This document shows positions 16,955 through 25,775 of a stretch of DNA of 51,416 bases, piece by piece. The position numbers were made by a program, and so were the translations under genes. The notes under the pieces are model-generated. The model was not told where the DNA came from and made no database searches. It saw nothing but the letters and a program-made list of their open reading frames with translations. The stretch spans positions 1 to 51,416 of the forward strand of contig VXUF01000101.1 of the NCBI GenBank assembly GCA_009837085.1. The letters are read 5' to 3'. Source of the stretch: Holophagales bacterium (lineage in GTDB: Bacteria > Acidobacteriota > Thermoanaerobaculia > Multivoradales > Multivoraceae). The stretch's first letter is position 1, and each line of letters opens with the position of its first letter.

Positions 16955-18265
16955 GTGAGCGCGGAGGCAGCGTGGCATCGTTCCCTCGAGCGTCTGCGCG
17001 CTGGCGCGCCGCTCGAAGACGACCTGGACCACGCGATAGCCGGCGTGCTGTCACGGGGCGACGGCGCCGGGCTGCCGGCCGACGGAACGCGTCTCCTGGT
17101 GGGTTCGCAGTCGATCGGCAACGCGGAGGCCCTGCCGGACGACGTGCTCATCGGCTGGGCCGGCGAGGCCGACGGCTACGATCGGCTGATCGTCGACCTC
17201 CTGGAGGCTGGGTTCCGGCCGCTCCGTGAGCGCGCCGGCGGCGAGGAGTTGCCCGCGTTCCGCGTCGTGCGCGCCCGGCGGGACGGCTATCGCATTCGCG
17301 GCTACCGGCCCGGGGACGAAGTGTCGATTCTCGGTCTGTTCCGGGACTGCTTCGGAGAGGATCTGAGCCTTCAGCGCTGGAGGTGGAGGTACCTCGACAA
17401 CCCGCGCGGCGGCCCGCGGATCTCGCTCGGCTTCGCCCCGGACGGCGAGCTCGTCTGCCAGTACTGCGCGTATCCGGTCCGCTGGCGCGGTCTCCCAGCC
17501 GCCGTGCCGATCGTCGGCCACCAGGTCGGCGACACGATGACCCGGCGCGGCGCCCGCGGAGTGGGCCGCGGGCCGACCAGCATCCTCGCGCGCACCTCGC
17601 GGCACTTCTACCTGACGCACTGCAGCGATCAGGTCGCATTCAACTACGGCTTCAACGCGGGCAACATCACGAAGTTCTCCACCCGCTACGTGGGCGCTCA
17701 GGTGGTCGAGAACGTCCCCTACCGCGAGCTGTCGAGCGAGGCGGAACTGGGCGGCCACCGGCGCTTCGGACGCCGCTACGAACTGCTGCGGATCACGAAG
17801 AGGTCGGAGATCGAGACCGGGTTCGACGCCCTGTTCGAGCGCGTCGGCGAGCGCTACGGACTGCTGGTCGAGCGCTCGGCCGAGTACCTGCGCTGGCGCT
17901 ACATGGACTGCCCCGACGAGGGCCTGGAGCTGGTCGCGGCCTACCGGCGCGGCCGTCTGGCGGGGTGGGTGGCCGCGAAGCGTCTGGCGGACCGCGTGGA
18001 GTGGGGCGACGCCCTGATCGATCCGGCGGAGCGTCCGGCGCTGCGCGCCCTGGTGGCCAGGATCCGGGAACCCGGCCTGCCGGTCGTGGGCTGGTTCACG
18101 GAGCGGCCGGCCTGGTGGTCAAGGGAACTTGACCGGCTCGGTTTCGTCCGCCGTCCTGATCCGCAGGGTCTGGTGGCCATCATGGTGCCCTTCGTCTGCG
18201 GGGACGCCGTCGAACTGGTGCGTGCGGCGGGCTACTACACCAAGGGCGACGGGGATCTCTTCTAA
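16955..18265 (+). CDS. GNAT-like acyltransferase
   Basis: 436 residues from GTG 16955, 10 bases after the glycosyltransferase. After about 105 residues of unassigned N-terminal sequence comes a GNAT-type domain: YRIRGYRPGDEVSILGLFRDCFGE, then RWRWRYLDNPRG, then QYCAYPVRWRG and VGHQVGDTMTRRGARGVG, which resembles the acetyl-CoA pyrophosphate loop region. A second RWRYMDCP motif and the ending YYTKGDGDLF match long GNAT/acyltransferases found in glycan clusters. It probably acylates a sugar or lipid made by the neighbouring transferase. The substrate is unknown. Confidence 0.7.
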   Translation: MSAEAAWHRSLERLRAGAPLEDDLDHAIAGVLSRGDGAGLPADGTRLLVGSQSIGNAEALPDDVLIGWAGEADGYDRLIVDLLEAGFRPLRERAGGEELPAFRVVRARRDGYRIRGYRPGDEVSILGLFRDCFGEDLSLQRWRWRYLDNPRGGPRISLGFAPDGELVCQYCAYPVRWRGLPAAVPIVGHQVGDTMTRRGARGVGRGPTSILARTSRHFYLTHCSDQVAFNYGFNAGNITKFSTRYVGAQVVENVPYRELSSEAELGGHRRFGRRYELLRITKRSEIETGFDALFERVGERYGLLVERSAEYLRWRYMDCPDEGLELVAAYRRGRLAGWVAAKRLADRVEWGDALIDPAERPALRALVARIREPGLPVVGWFTERPAWWSRELDRLGFVRRPDPQGLVAIMVPFVCGDAVELVRAAGYYTKGDGDLF

Positions 18266-18317
18266 CTGCGATAGAATCCTGCGACTTGTCCGAGCTTTGG
18301 CGTTAGGAGATCAGGTA

Positions 18318-18845
18318 GTGGCCGTCAGGATGAACGACACGCTGCTCGAGCTGATCGAGGGCGACATCACGGAGCTGGAAGTCGACGCGATCGTCAATCC
18401 GGCGAACGAGGAGCTGCAACTCGGCGGCGGCGTCGCCGGCGCGGTGCGCGAGAAGGGCGGCACGTCGATCCAGGACGAGTGCAACCGGATCGGCGGCACG
18501 CCGGTCGGTACCGCGGTGATGACCGGCGCGGGCACGCTGAAGGCCAGGCAAGTGATCCACGCGGTCGGCCCGCGGATGGGCGAGGGCGACGAAGACCGCA
18601 AGCTCGCCGCCGCCGTGCGCGCGTCGCTGGCCCTGGCCGATCGCAACGGCCAGCGCACGATCGCGATCCCCGCGATCTCCACCGGCATCTTCGGCTATCC
18701 CGTCGACCGCTGTGCCCGTATCCTGCTCACCGAGGTGCATCGGTACCTCCAGGGCGGCACCAAGCTGGAGCGCGTCGTCGTCTGCCTCCACGGCGAGAAG
18801 AACTTCCAGACGTTCCGCAACGAGCTGCGCCGCGGCTTCCGCTGA
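18318..18845 (+). CDS. Macro-domain protein (ADP-ribose binding or hydrolysing)
   Basis: 175 residues from GTG 18318, chosen because AGGAG (18305-18309) lies 8 bases upstream; an ATG at 18330 is an alternative and the frame runs open to 18129. Family motifs are complete: VDAIVNPANEELQLGGGVAGAV for the ADP-ribose site, GTAVMTGAG, KARQVIHAVGP and the loop PAISTGIFGYP. Length matches stand-alone macro domains such as Af1521 and YmdB, which remove or bind ADP-ribose and O-acetyl-ADP-ribose. A TAGAAT box lies at 18272-18277. No DarT-like toxin is nearby, so a DarTG role is unlikely. It is followed without a gap by the next gene. Confidence 0.9.
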   Translation: MAVRMNDTLLELIEGDITELEVDAIVNPANEELQLGGGVAGAVREKGGTSIQDECNRIGGTPVGTAVMTGAGTLKARQVIHAVGPRMGEGDEDRKLAAAVRASLALADRNGQRTIAIPAISTGIFGYPVDRCARILLTEVHRYLQGGTKLERVVVCLHGEKNFQTFRNELRRGFR

Positions 18846-19262
18846 TTGAGCCAGAACACCCAGCCGCTCCACGTGACCTTCGAGGCCACGCCGGAGATCT
18901 TTGCCACGGACAGCAAGGGCGCCTTCGTTTATGCGCTCAAGCACCTGGACGGCGAGCGCGTGGACACCCGGCGCTACGACGAGATGCGCTTCGTCGTCTC
19001 GGTGTGGCACCCGCGGGACGGGAAGAACATCGATCTCGACAAGGCCTACCTGGAGTTGCGCGCGAACTTCTCGGAGAACGGCCACTGGACCCGGCTCGCC
19101 GAGCTTGAGCCCGTGGTCTCGCCCTACAACCGGGGCGAGAGCTTCGACGGCTGGATCGTCCTGCCGGTGCTGTCGGGAGATTCGGCGTTCCGGCTGCACG
19201 GCGGCGGCTTCCAACCGCGGGCGCGGCTGCAGGTCCGCGCGTCGGCGTACTTCGTCGCGTGA
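18846..19262 (+). CDS. Conserved-looking small protein of unknown function
   Basis: 138 residues from TTG 18846, which directly follows the TGA of the macro-domain gene, so translation is probably coupled. The sequence alternates charged and hydrophobic residues, consistent with a small beta-sandwich: MRFVVSVWHP, KAYLELRANF, SFDGWIVLPVL, RLQVRASAYFV. No signal peptide and no known motif. Its end overlaps the phosphoglycerate mutase start by GTGA. The context suggests a cytosolic protein co-made with the macro-domain protein and the mutase. Confidence 0.7.
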   Translation: MSQNTQPLHVTFEATPEIFATDSKGAFVYALKHLDGERVDTRRYDEMRFVVSVWHPRDGKNIDLDKAYLELRANFSENGHWTRLAELEPVVSPYNRGESFDGWIVLPVLSGDSAFRLHGGGFQPRARLQVRASAYFVA

Positions 19263-20527
19263 CGAGGGCTGCCATGGGGCGGCAGGAGATCCTGAGCCGG
19301 CTGGCGCAACCGAACGAGCGCCGGATCGTGCTGCTGGTGCTCGACGGCGTTGGCGACCTGCGGACGGACGCGCAGCCGCGGACCGCGCTCGATGAAGCGC
19401 GGACGCCCAACCTCGACCGGCTGGCGGCGCGGTCGGCGCTGGGGCGGCTGGTGCCGGTTGGTGCCGGCATCACGCCGGGCAGCGGTCCGGGCCACCTCGC
19501 CCTGTTCGGCTACGAACCGACGTCGCCGGAGGTGGACATCGGCCGCGGCGTGCTCGAGGCGCTGGGTCTCGGGCTCGACCTCTATCCCGACACGGTGGTC
19601 GCGAGAGGCAACTTCGCGACCGTCGACGAGGCCGGCTTGCTGACGGACCGGCGCGCCGGGCGGATCCCGACGGCGGAGGGGGAGCGGATCTGCGCCCGGC
19701 TCGCCGACCGGATCGAGGCGGCCGGCGATGCGCTCGGCGACGGCATCGAGATCGAGGTCCATCCCGGCGAGGCCTACCGCTTCGTCCTCCTGTTCCGGGC
19801 CGGCGCCGGGACGCCGCCGCTCGATCCGGGTGTGGCGGACACGGACCCGCAAAAGCTCGGCGTGGGCGCGCTGCCGGTCCAGGCGGCGAGCGGCGCCGGC
19901 GAGTCGGCCCGGCGCACCGCCGATCGGATCGCTCCGGCGGTCGCCGCGCTCCAGGCGGAACTCCGGGACGAGGAGCGGGCGAACACGTTCCTGCTCCGCG
20001 GTTTCTCGAAGCTTCCGGTACTGCCCGGCGTCGGCGAGCTCCACCGCCTGCGGGCGGCGGCGCTGGCCGGCTACCCGCTCTATCGCGGCGTGGCGAAGGT
20101 CTGCGGCATGGAGGTCGTCGACTGCGGCAAGAGCTTCGGCGATGTGCTCGACCGGCTGGAGGAACGCTGGTGCGACTTCGACTACTTCTTCCTTCACGTC
20201 AAGGGCACGGACATGGCCGGCGAGGACGGCGATCTCCCGGCCAAGGTCGGCGTGATCGAATCCGTCGACGCCCTGTTGCCCCGGCTCCTCGACCTGGGTC
20301 CGGACGTGCTGGCGATCACCGGCGACCACTCCACGCCGGCGCCGATGAAGGCCCATAGCTGGCACCCCGTGCCCCTGCTCCTGCGGTCGGAGAGCTGCTT
20401 CGTCGACGAGTGTTCGCGCTTCACGGAAGTCGAGGCGATCCGCGGCGCGATCGGCACGATCCCGTCGAGCGAGTTGATGGGGTTGCTGCTCGCTCACTCC
20501 GCTAGACTGGCCAAGTTCGGCGCGTAG
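19259..20527 (+). CDS. apgM: 2,3-bisphosphoglycerate-independent phosphoglycerate mutase, archaeal type
   Basis: 422 residues from GTG 19259. It belongs to the alkaline phosphatase superfamily branch of archaeal-type mutases, which interconvert 3- and 2-phosphoglycerate in glycolysis. Seen: LLVLDGVGD (metal Asp), RTALDEARTPNLDRLA, GITPGSGPGHLALFGYEP with the nucleophilic Ser, RGNFAT, FFLHVKGTDMAGEDGD and ITGDHSTPAPMKAHSWHPVP with late metal ligands. Length is normal (about 400). It is last in a macro / unknown / mutase operon, with GTGA overlap to the gene before. Confidence 0.92.
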   Translation: MTRAAMGRQEILSRLAQPNERRIVLLVLDGVGDLRTDAQPRTALDEARTPNLDRLAARSALGRLVPVGAGITPGSGPGHLALFGYEPTSPEVDIGRGVLEALGLGLDLYPDTVVARGNFATVDEAGLLTDRRAGRIPTAEGERICARLADRIEAAGDALGDGIEIEVHPGEAYRFVLLFRAGAGTPPLDPGVADTDPQKLGVGALPVQAASGAGESARRTADRIAPAVAALQAELRDEERANTFLLRGFSKLPVLPGVGELHRLRAAALAGYPLYRGVAKVCGMEVVDCGKSFGDVLDRLEERWCDFDYFFLHVKGTDMAGEDGDLPAKVGVIESVDALLPRLLDLGPDVLAITGDHSTPAPMKAHSWHPVPLLLRSESCFVDECSRFTEVEAIRGAIGTIPSSELMGLLLAHSARLAKFGA

Positions 20528-20573
20528 CCGGGCCTCACCTTCGTTCAGGCCGCAGTCGAAAGAGGTTGGAATC

Positions 20574-21782
20574 GTGAAGAACCGCCGAAACATCGTCGCA
20601 TTGGCCGTGGGCTGCCTTGCCCTGGCGTACTCGCCCGAACCCGTCACGGCCCAGTTGCAGGAACCTGCGAATGAGCTCCACGCGGCTCCCTGGTTCGCCG
20701 ATCTCCGGGGGCTGACCGACTCGAATCCCCGGCGCAACGGGCATGGCGGCGGCTTCGTTGCTCAGGCCATGAGGAACGCGGCGGGGGACGGTTGGGAGGA
20801 CGTGACCTACACGTTCACGTGCGGCAACCGCACGACGATGGAGATGCCGACGCCGGACGTGGCCACCGGACTCGTCGCGGCTCTGATCGACTGCGAGTCC
20901 GATACGGCCGTCGATCCGGTCGATCTGCGGGTGCACAACGTCGAGGACGGCGGCTGGTACTGGGTGTTTCGCCCGATCGGAGACGACGTGGCCGCCGCGG
21001 CGGCGCCGCTCATCCGCATGGACCTGCTGGCCCAGGCGCCGCGGCAGTTGCCGTTGGAGCCGAACATCGGTGGCATTCAGGCCGATCGCCACGACGTCAC
21101 GGTCGACTCGGCGGGCCGAGGTTCCGGCGGCGCAACCCTGTTCACGGACGACGAGAACCGGCTCTTCGACGTGCTCCCGCACCCGACGGCCGTCCTGCCT
21201 CCCACGCCCTGTTCGGGAGAGTTCCTGGATGAGGACGCGATGGACGAGGATTGCGGTCTGGGCATGCCGGCCGACTGGAGACTCATGCTCGCGGACGCAG
21301 ACGACGATCCTCTCGCCGGTCCGGTCGTGCGCCCCGAGAGCGGGGCCGCCGCGGTGTCCGTTGCCGCGACGCTCTCCATCGGGACGGGTCACCTCGTGAC
21401 CACGGGCTGCATGCCGGCAGCGGAGATCGAACTGACCGGCGGGATGCGGGACATGACGGTTCTCGATCTTCCCGGCGGAGTGACCGTCGATGGGTCCAGT
21501 TCCGACGCGGTGAATCCGGAGGACTGCCCGGCCGCCGAACTCAGCTTCTCGTGGACGGTCGACGTGGCGGACGACGCCGCCCGTTGCGCGTCGACGAGCG
21601 CGGAGAGGGGCACGATCCAGACCGTCCGGGTGACCGCCTCGGATCTCACTGGCGCTACCCCGGCTTTGCCGGCCGATCTGTTCCAGGAGTTCCAGGTGGT
21701 GTGTGGAGATGCCCCTTCGGCGTCGTCATCGCCGGCGGGTCGCGAGCTCGTACCGGACCTCGGATCGCCCTCGGTCGAGTAG
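20574..21782 (+). CDS. Secreted protein of unknown family (family A, short member)
   Basis: 402 residues from GTG 20574, with GAGG about 10 bases upstream and a TAGACT box at 20503-20508. A signal peptide ends near VTAQ. Paralogous to the 559-residue protein at 391: shared TFTCGN, VEDGGWYWV, GTGHLVTTG, IQTVRVTA and VVC segments, and the same tail form (SSSPAGRELVPD). It lacks about 150 residues present in the longer relative. Six or more cysteines suggest disulfides outside the cytoplasm. The next gene carries the cysteine-rich C-terminal domain, repeating the neighbourhood of the first paralogue. Function unknown. Confidence 0.75.
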   Translation: MKNRRNIVALAVGCLALAYSPEPVTAQLQEPANELHAAPWFADLRGLTDSNPRRNGHGGGFVAQAMRNAAGDGWEDVTYTFTCGNRTTMEMPTPDVATGLVAALIDCESDTAVDPVDLRVHNVEDGGWYWVFRPIGDDVAAAAAPLIRMDLLAQAPRQLPLEPNIGGIQADRHDVTVDSAGRGSGGATLFTDDENRLFDVLPHPTAVLPPTPCSGEFLDEDAMDEDCGLGMPADWRLMLADADDDPLAGPVVRPESGAAAVSVAATLSIGTGHLVTTGCMPAAEIELTGGMRDMTVLDLPGGVTVDGSSSDAVNPEDCPAAELSFSWTVDVADDAARCASTSAERGTIQTVRVTASDLTGATPALPADLFQEFQVVCGDAPSASSSPAGRELVPDLGSPSVE

Positions 21783-21805
21783 GCGCGAACACCGTCACAT
21801 TGAGT

Positions 21806-21835
21806 TGACGCCCCGCTCGCCGGAGCGCTACCCTG
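21806..21835 (+). promoter_or_regulatory. Possible promoter
   Basis: TTGACG (21806-21811) and TACCCT (21830-21835) are 18 bases apart, about 60 bases before the next gene. The -35 match is good; the -10 match is weak but resembles other TAnnnT boxes in this window. Confidence 0.4.
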
Positions 21836-21893
21836 CCGGCTCGACCCGCAGCCTGGTCGGGGCTGCATCTGGAAGAAGGAGAAGACCACCCAG

Positions 21894-22685
21894 ATGAAGA
21901 AGGCCTGCCCCGTAGTCGCCGTCCTGCTGTGTCTCGTCGCTCAGGCCGCCGGAGCGACTCCCACCGATTTCACGGTACGAGGCAGGGGCGACGATCCTGT
22001 CGACCTGCCGCACGAACTCTCCGAGGGAAAGTGGTACTACACCGTCATGTTCGAGTCCGGGACGGGCGATGAACCCACCTTCCAGCTTCAATCCGTCGGA
22101 GATGACTGCGACGGCAACGCGACCAAGGAACTCTCGGCATCCGCCGAGGGGGAGCGTCTCTCGGTTGGGCGCTACCCACCGGGAATCTGTGCCGGCTGGC
22201 ACGAGGTCTACCCGACCGGCGCCGCGACCTGGTCGATTCAGTTCGTGACGGAACGGAGCCATAGTGAGCCTCCGCCCCTCGACCGCGGCGGCTCGAACTG
22301 CCCGCTGGAACGGGCCTGCCTCAGCAACGGGTTCACGGTCGGAGTCGAGTACCAGGACGGCATCGGTCGCTGGCATCAGGCGAGGCGCCAGGCGAATCTG
22401 AGTGACGACAGCGCCGTCTTCTACTTCTTCGAGCCGAGCAACGCCGAAGTGCTCGTGAAGGTGCTCAACGGCTGCGAGATCAACGAGAACTGGTGGGTCT
22501 TCTCGGCGCCGGCGACGGACGTTGTGTACCGGGTGACGGTCTGGCCGCCCGACAACGGCCGGGGGACGCGCTGGACGGCCGCCCGCGCCAACCCCAGCAG
22601 CGAACCCGGCTTCTCATGGGTGTCGGCGATCACCGACCCGCGGGCCTTCAGTTGCGCTGACGATCAGCCGTCCGACCCGTTCTGA
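21894..22685 (+). CDS. Secreted protein with cysteine-rich C-terminal domain
   Basis: 263 residues with a signal peptide ([21 protein letters not shown]) and a GGAGAAG ribosome binding site. Residues about 25-125 form an extra N-terminal beta-domain not found in the other copies ([10 protein letters not shown] ... TWSIQFVTE), resembling bacterial pre-peptidase C-terminal type folds. From about residue 135 comes the shared domain: [37 protein letters not shown] and AFSC close to the end. Its 3' end overlaps the convergent Maf gene by 38 bases. No catalytic residues are seen. Confidence 0.8.
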   Translation: MKKACPVVAVLLCLVAQAAGATPTDFTVRGRGDDPVDLPHELSEGKWYYTVMFESGTGDEPTFQLQSVGDDCDGNATKELSASAEGERLSVGRYPPGICAGWHEVYPTGAATWSIQFVTERSHSEPPPLDRGGSNCPLERACLSNGFTVGVEYQDGIGRWHQARRQANLSDDSAVFYFFEPSNAEVLVKVLNGCEINENWWVFSAPATDVVYRVTVWPPDNGRGTRWTAARANPSSEPGFSWVSAITDPRAFSCADDQPSDPF

Positions 22686-23262
22686 ACGCCCGCACGTCGC
22701 TGCCGGCGCCTTCGAAGAGTTGCCGGACGGTCGGCAGGGGCAGGCCGACGACGTTGCTGTAGTTGCCGTCGATCTCGAGGATGAACAGGCTGCCGAGGCC
22801 CTGGACGGCGTAGGCGCCGGCCTTGTCGTCGGGCTCGCCGGTGGCGGCGTACCAGTCGATCTGCTCGGACGTCAGTTCGGCGAACAGGACGCGGGTGCTT
22901 TCGACGGCGTGGAGGGTGTCGCCGGCGGGCGGTCGGAGCGCCGTGCCGGTCAGCACCAGGTGCCAGCGGCCCTGGAGGCGTTCGAGCATCCTCCGGGCCT
23001 CGTCGCGGTCGGCCGGCTTGCCGAGGATTGAACCGTCCTCCACGACGATCGTGTCCGCGGCCAGCACCCACTCGCCGTCGCGGGCGGCCGCTTCGGCCTT
23101 CTCTCGGGCGAGCCGCCGAACGAGGTCGCGGGGCCGTTCGCCGGGGTGCGGCGTCTCGTCCACCGCGGCCGGGCGGACGGCGAAATCGAGGTCGAGGGAC
23201 TCGAGAAGCTCGTGGCGTCGGGGAGAGGCCGAGGCGAGGACGAGAGGACCGGCCGCGCTCAC
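22648..23262 (-). CDS. maf: Maf family nucleotide pyrophosphatase
   Basis: 204 residues from GTG 23262. Maf signatures are intact: [14 protein letters not shown] at the N-terminus, the conserved Glu/Lys segment [16 protein letters not shown] with the metal Asp, LGKPAD, and [14 protein letters not shown] with SNVVGLPL. Maf proteins hydrolyse non-canonical or canonical nucleoside triphosphates and arrest septum formation when overproduced. It is the third gene of the GWxTD-VWA operon, its start overlapping the upstream stop by GTGA. The last 20 residues extend beyond typical Maf ends and overlap the convergent gene. Confidence 0.92.
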   Translation of the reverse strand: MSAAGPLVLASASPRRHELLESLDLDFAVRPAAVDETPHPGERPRDLVRRLAREKAEAAARDGEWVLAADTIVVEDGSILGKPADRDEARRMLERLQGRWHLVLTGTALRPPAGDTLHAVESTRVLFAELTSEQIDWYAATGEPDDKAGAYAVQGLGSLFILEIDGNYSNVVGLPLPTVRQLFEGAGSDVRAFRTGRTADRQRN

Positions 23263-25775
23263 TGGAAGTAGCCCGGGATGTGCTGCACCCTGACGCCGCG
23301 CCGGCCGAGGGCGCGGGGGTTCTTCAGCTTGACCTCGACCTTGCGGAAGGTGTTGCCTTCGCCCTCGGGCGATTCGAACACGAGCACGTACTGGGAGCGG
23401 ACCTCGGTCTCGATCCGCTCGTAGACCCGCGGCAGCTCGGACGCCCCGGTGATGAAGAAGCAGCGGCCGCCGGTCTCGTTGCAGAGCTGCTGCAGCCGGC
23501 CGCGGAACAGCAGTTCGCGCTGGCCGATGTCGATGCCGATGCTGTAGATCGCCACCTGGGAGCGGCGCGCGAACTCCAGCACGTCGTCGAAGCGATACTC
23601 GCTGCTGGAGTCGCCGCCGTCGGTGAGCAGGATCAGCGCCCGTTTCCCGCGCAGTCCGCCGAAGTAGTAGAGGGAGTAGAGGATGCTGTCGTAGAGCGCG
23701 GTCTCGCCCTCCGCGACGAGATCGGCGAGGCCGCCGGCCAGCGCCTCCTTCGAACCGGTGAAGCCGACGGCCAGTTCGGGCCGGTCGTTGAAGGTGATCA
23801 GGCAGGCGCGATCGTGCGGCCCGAGGACGAGCTCGAAGAAGTGGAGCGCCGCCTCCTCGGCCGCCTCCAGCCGCTGATCCATCGACATCGAGGTGTCGAA
23901 CAGGATGCCGGCGTGGATGGGCTGGTTGGCGGCGTTGTCGAACCGCTGCAGGACCTGGCGCTCTCCGTCGACGAAGACCTCGAAGTCGGACTCGACCAGC
24001 CCCGCGACGGGAGTGCCCGAGCGGTCGGTGACGGAGGTGTAGAGCTCGACCAGGGCGACCTCGACCTCCTCGACCAGGTTGCGCGAGTTGACGAAGACAA
24101 GGTCCTCGGCCCAGGCTCCGGTCTCGAGGTAGGCCACCGCGCGAACGTAGGAGAGTGGCTCGGCCGGATCGATCCCGATCGGCTGCTCGAACGGCGGCTG
24201 GTAGAGCGTGGCGGTGCGGGTGTCGTTCAGGAAGAACTCGACCCGGTCGAGCCGCTCGTGGCGGGGCGCTTCCACCTCGGCCACCGCGCGCACGCTGCTG
24301 GTGTGGGTGGCGCCGCGCTGGGGCGAGGTCAGGCGGACCGTGAAGCGGTGCGGCCCCGAGTTGAGCGTCACCTCGTCCGTGGCCAGGAGGCTGCCCTGCC
24401 CGTTGTAGGCGTCGACTCGCAGGGAATGGGCCCGCGGCGCGGCGCCGACGTCGATCTCGACCTGGTAGGGCGGCCGCCGCTTGCTGATCAGTTCGCGGCC
24501 GTCGAGCGAGAAGGCCAGGTGGTGGATGTCCGGCCCGTCGGCGTCGGCGCCGATCCGGACCCGGCCGGTGATCAGGCGTTCCGGCAGGGCGTGGATCCGG
24601 ACGGTGTGGTCGTCTTGCGAGTCGATGAAGCGGGGGCTGACGGCGTTGGCTTCGGCGAGCCAGTCGGGGATGGGGGTATGGGACCCACCGGGTGCACGGA
24701 TGGCAGACCCGCGCACCGGGCGGGGATCGTTGCTGGCCTCGCTTCTCGCTACCAGGGGCACCTCGATCTCGGCACTGCCCCCGAAGAACCGGTCGGCCTC
24801 CAGCTCACGCACCTTGACCACCAGCCGGTAGGGACCCGGCCGCAGGTAGCGCTGCGTGACGAGCGGGATCGCCGCCTCTTCGCCGCCGGCCCGCGCCGGC
24901 GGCTCGAAGCGGTAGCGAAAGCTCTCGAACAGCTCGCCCCGGCGCAGCACCTCGCCGTCGAGCACGAAGCGTCGCGCTTCGTCGCCCGGTTCCGGCAGAT
25001 GCGCCGGGTCGATCCCGACGATCGCCTGCACCACGGTGCGGTTGCCGCGGCGGCCCGGGTAGCGGAGAGTGATCTCGGCCGGCAGCGCTTCCGCGCCGTC
25101 GGGCGTTGCCGTGCTGCGGTCGAGGAAGGCGAGCGCCCACTCGTCGTTGGCCCGGCCGGGCTCGGGCGCCTCGGCGCCCATCGCCTGCCAGTCGAGCGCC
25201 AGACCGAACGCGCTCAGCAGGTCGCCGCCGCGCGAGCACCGGCGGTTGATCTCCCGGAGCTGGGCGTCTCGGTCGGTCGACACCGTGGCGAAAGCCAGCA
25301 GCGAGGAGAAGCCGTCGGAGGCCTTCCACAGACGGAAGCCGCCGCCCTGGCGGAGGAAGATGAGGTAGAACTCGCCGCGCACGGCCGGGCTGTGCGGGTA
25401 GTGCCAGACCTCGAGGGTGCGCAGCAGGTCGCACGTGGTGCGGAAGGTCCGGAGCGGCTCGCCGTGCAGCAGGAGCGACTCGAAGCGGTCGTCCCGGGCG
25501 TCGCCGAAGCGCTCCACGGCCGTTTCGACCGCCTGCTCGAAACGCTCGCGGAACTCGTTCTGCGGCGTTTCGGGGTACGGGTCGCGGACGGCCCAGAAGC
25601 GCTGCATGAAGGCGTCGCGCTGGTAGGCGTGGCGGAGTTCGCCGAACACCCGGCGCTCTGTGTCGGAGAGGATCGGGTCGACGACGTCGAGGAAGTCGAC
25701 GTGGCGGCGGTCGAGCGTGGTGTCCTGGGCGCCGGCGGCGGCTGCGAGGAAGCAGAGGAACGCCCCCCACCTCAC
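23259..25775 (-). CDS. GWxTD and VWFA-related domain protein (second copy)
   Basis: 838 residues from GTG 25775 with a signal peptide (about residues 1-17). Residues 30-130 form the GWxTD-type domain: LSDTERRVFGELRHAY, FMQRFWAVRDPYPETPQNEFRERF. Ig-like beta-domains follow. The last 270 residues are the acidobacterial VWFA-related domain with DTSMSM, Thr of ETALYDS and Asp of LLTDGGD, ending HIPGYFQ. It resembles the upstream 854-residue protein throughout but has about 20 extra residues near position 360 where a hairpin-forming insert lies (24684-24724). It is coupled by GTGA overlaps on both sides. Probably a periplasmic or surface protein; function unproven. Confidence 0.85.
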   Translation of the reverse strand: MRWGAFLCFLAAAAGAQDTTLDRRHVDFLDVVDPILSDTERRVFGELRHAYQRDAFMQRFWAVRDPYPETPQNEFRERFEQAVETAVERFGDARDDRFESLLLHGEPLRTFRTTCDLLRTLEVWHYPHSPAVRGEFYLIFLRQGGGFRLWKASDGFSSLLAFATVSTDRDAQLREINRRCSRGGDLLSAFGLALDWQAMGAEAPEPGRANDEWALAFLDRSTATPDGAEALPAEITLRYPGRRGNRTVVQAIVGIDPAHLPEPGDEARRFVLDGEVLRRGELFESFRYRFEPPARAGGEEAAIPLVTQRYLRPGPYRLVVKVRELEADRFFGGSAEIEVPLVARSEASNDPRPVRGSAIRAPGGSHTPIPDWLAEANAVSPRFIDSQDDHTVRIHALPERLITGRVRIGADADGPDIHHLAFSLDGRELISKRRPPYQVEIDVGAAPRAHSLRVDAYNGQGSLLATDEVTLNSGPHRFTVRLTSPQRGATHTSSVRAVAEVEAPRHERLDRVEFFLNDTRTATLYQPPFEQPIGIDPAEPLSYVRAVAYLETGAWAEDLVFVNSRNLVEEVEVALVELYTSVTDRSGTPVAGLVESDFEVFVDGERQVLQRFDNAANQPIHAGILFDTSMSMDQRLEAAEEAALHFFELVLGPHDRACLITFNDRPELAVGFTGSKEALAGGLADLVAEGETALYDSILYSLYYFGGLRGKRALILLTDGGDSSSEYRFDDVLEFARRSQVAIYSIGIDIGQRELLFRGRLQQLCNETGGRCFFITGASELPRVYERIETEVRSQYVLVFESPEGEGNTFRKVEVKLKNPRALGRRGVRVQHIPGYFQ
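24684..24724 (-). repeat. Hairpin-forming insert inside a coding region
   Basis: Arms at 24684-24697 and 24711-24724 match at 11 of 14 positions as an inverted repeat with a 13-base loop. It encodes roughly the 20 residues (RPVRGSAIRAPGGSHTP) that the neighbouring paralogue lacks, so a small palindromic element may have entered in frame. Only one copy is visible here. Confidence 0.4.

Noticed and set aside
18318..18845. Macro domain as antitoxin of a DarTG pair
   Set aside because: No DarT-like ADP-ribosyltransferase lies on either side; the neighbours are a GNAT-like enzyme and a small unknown protein.
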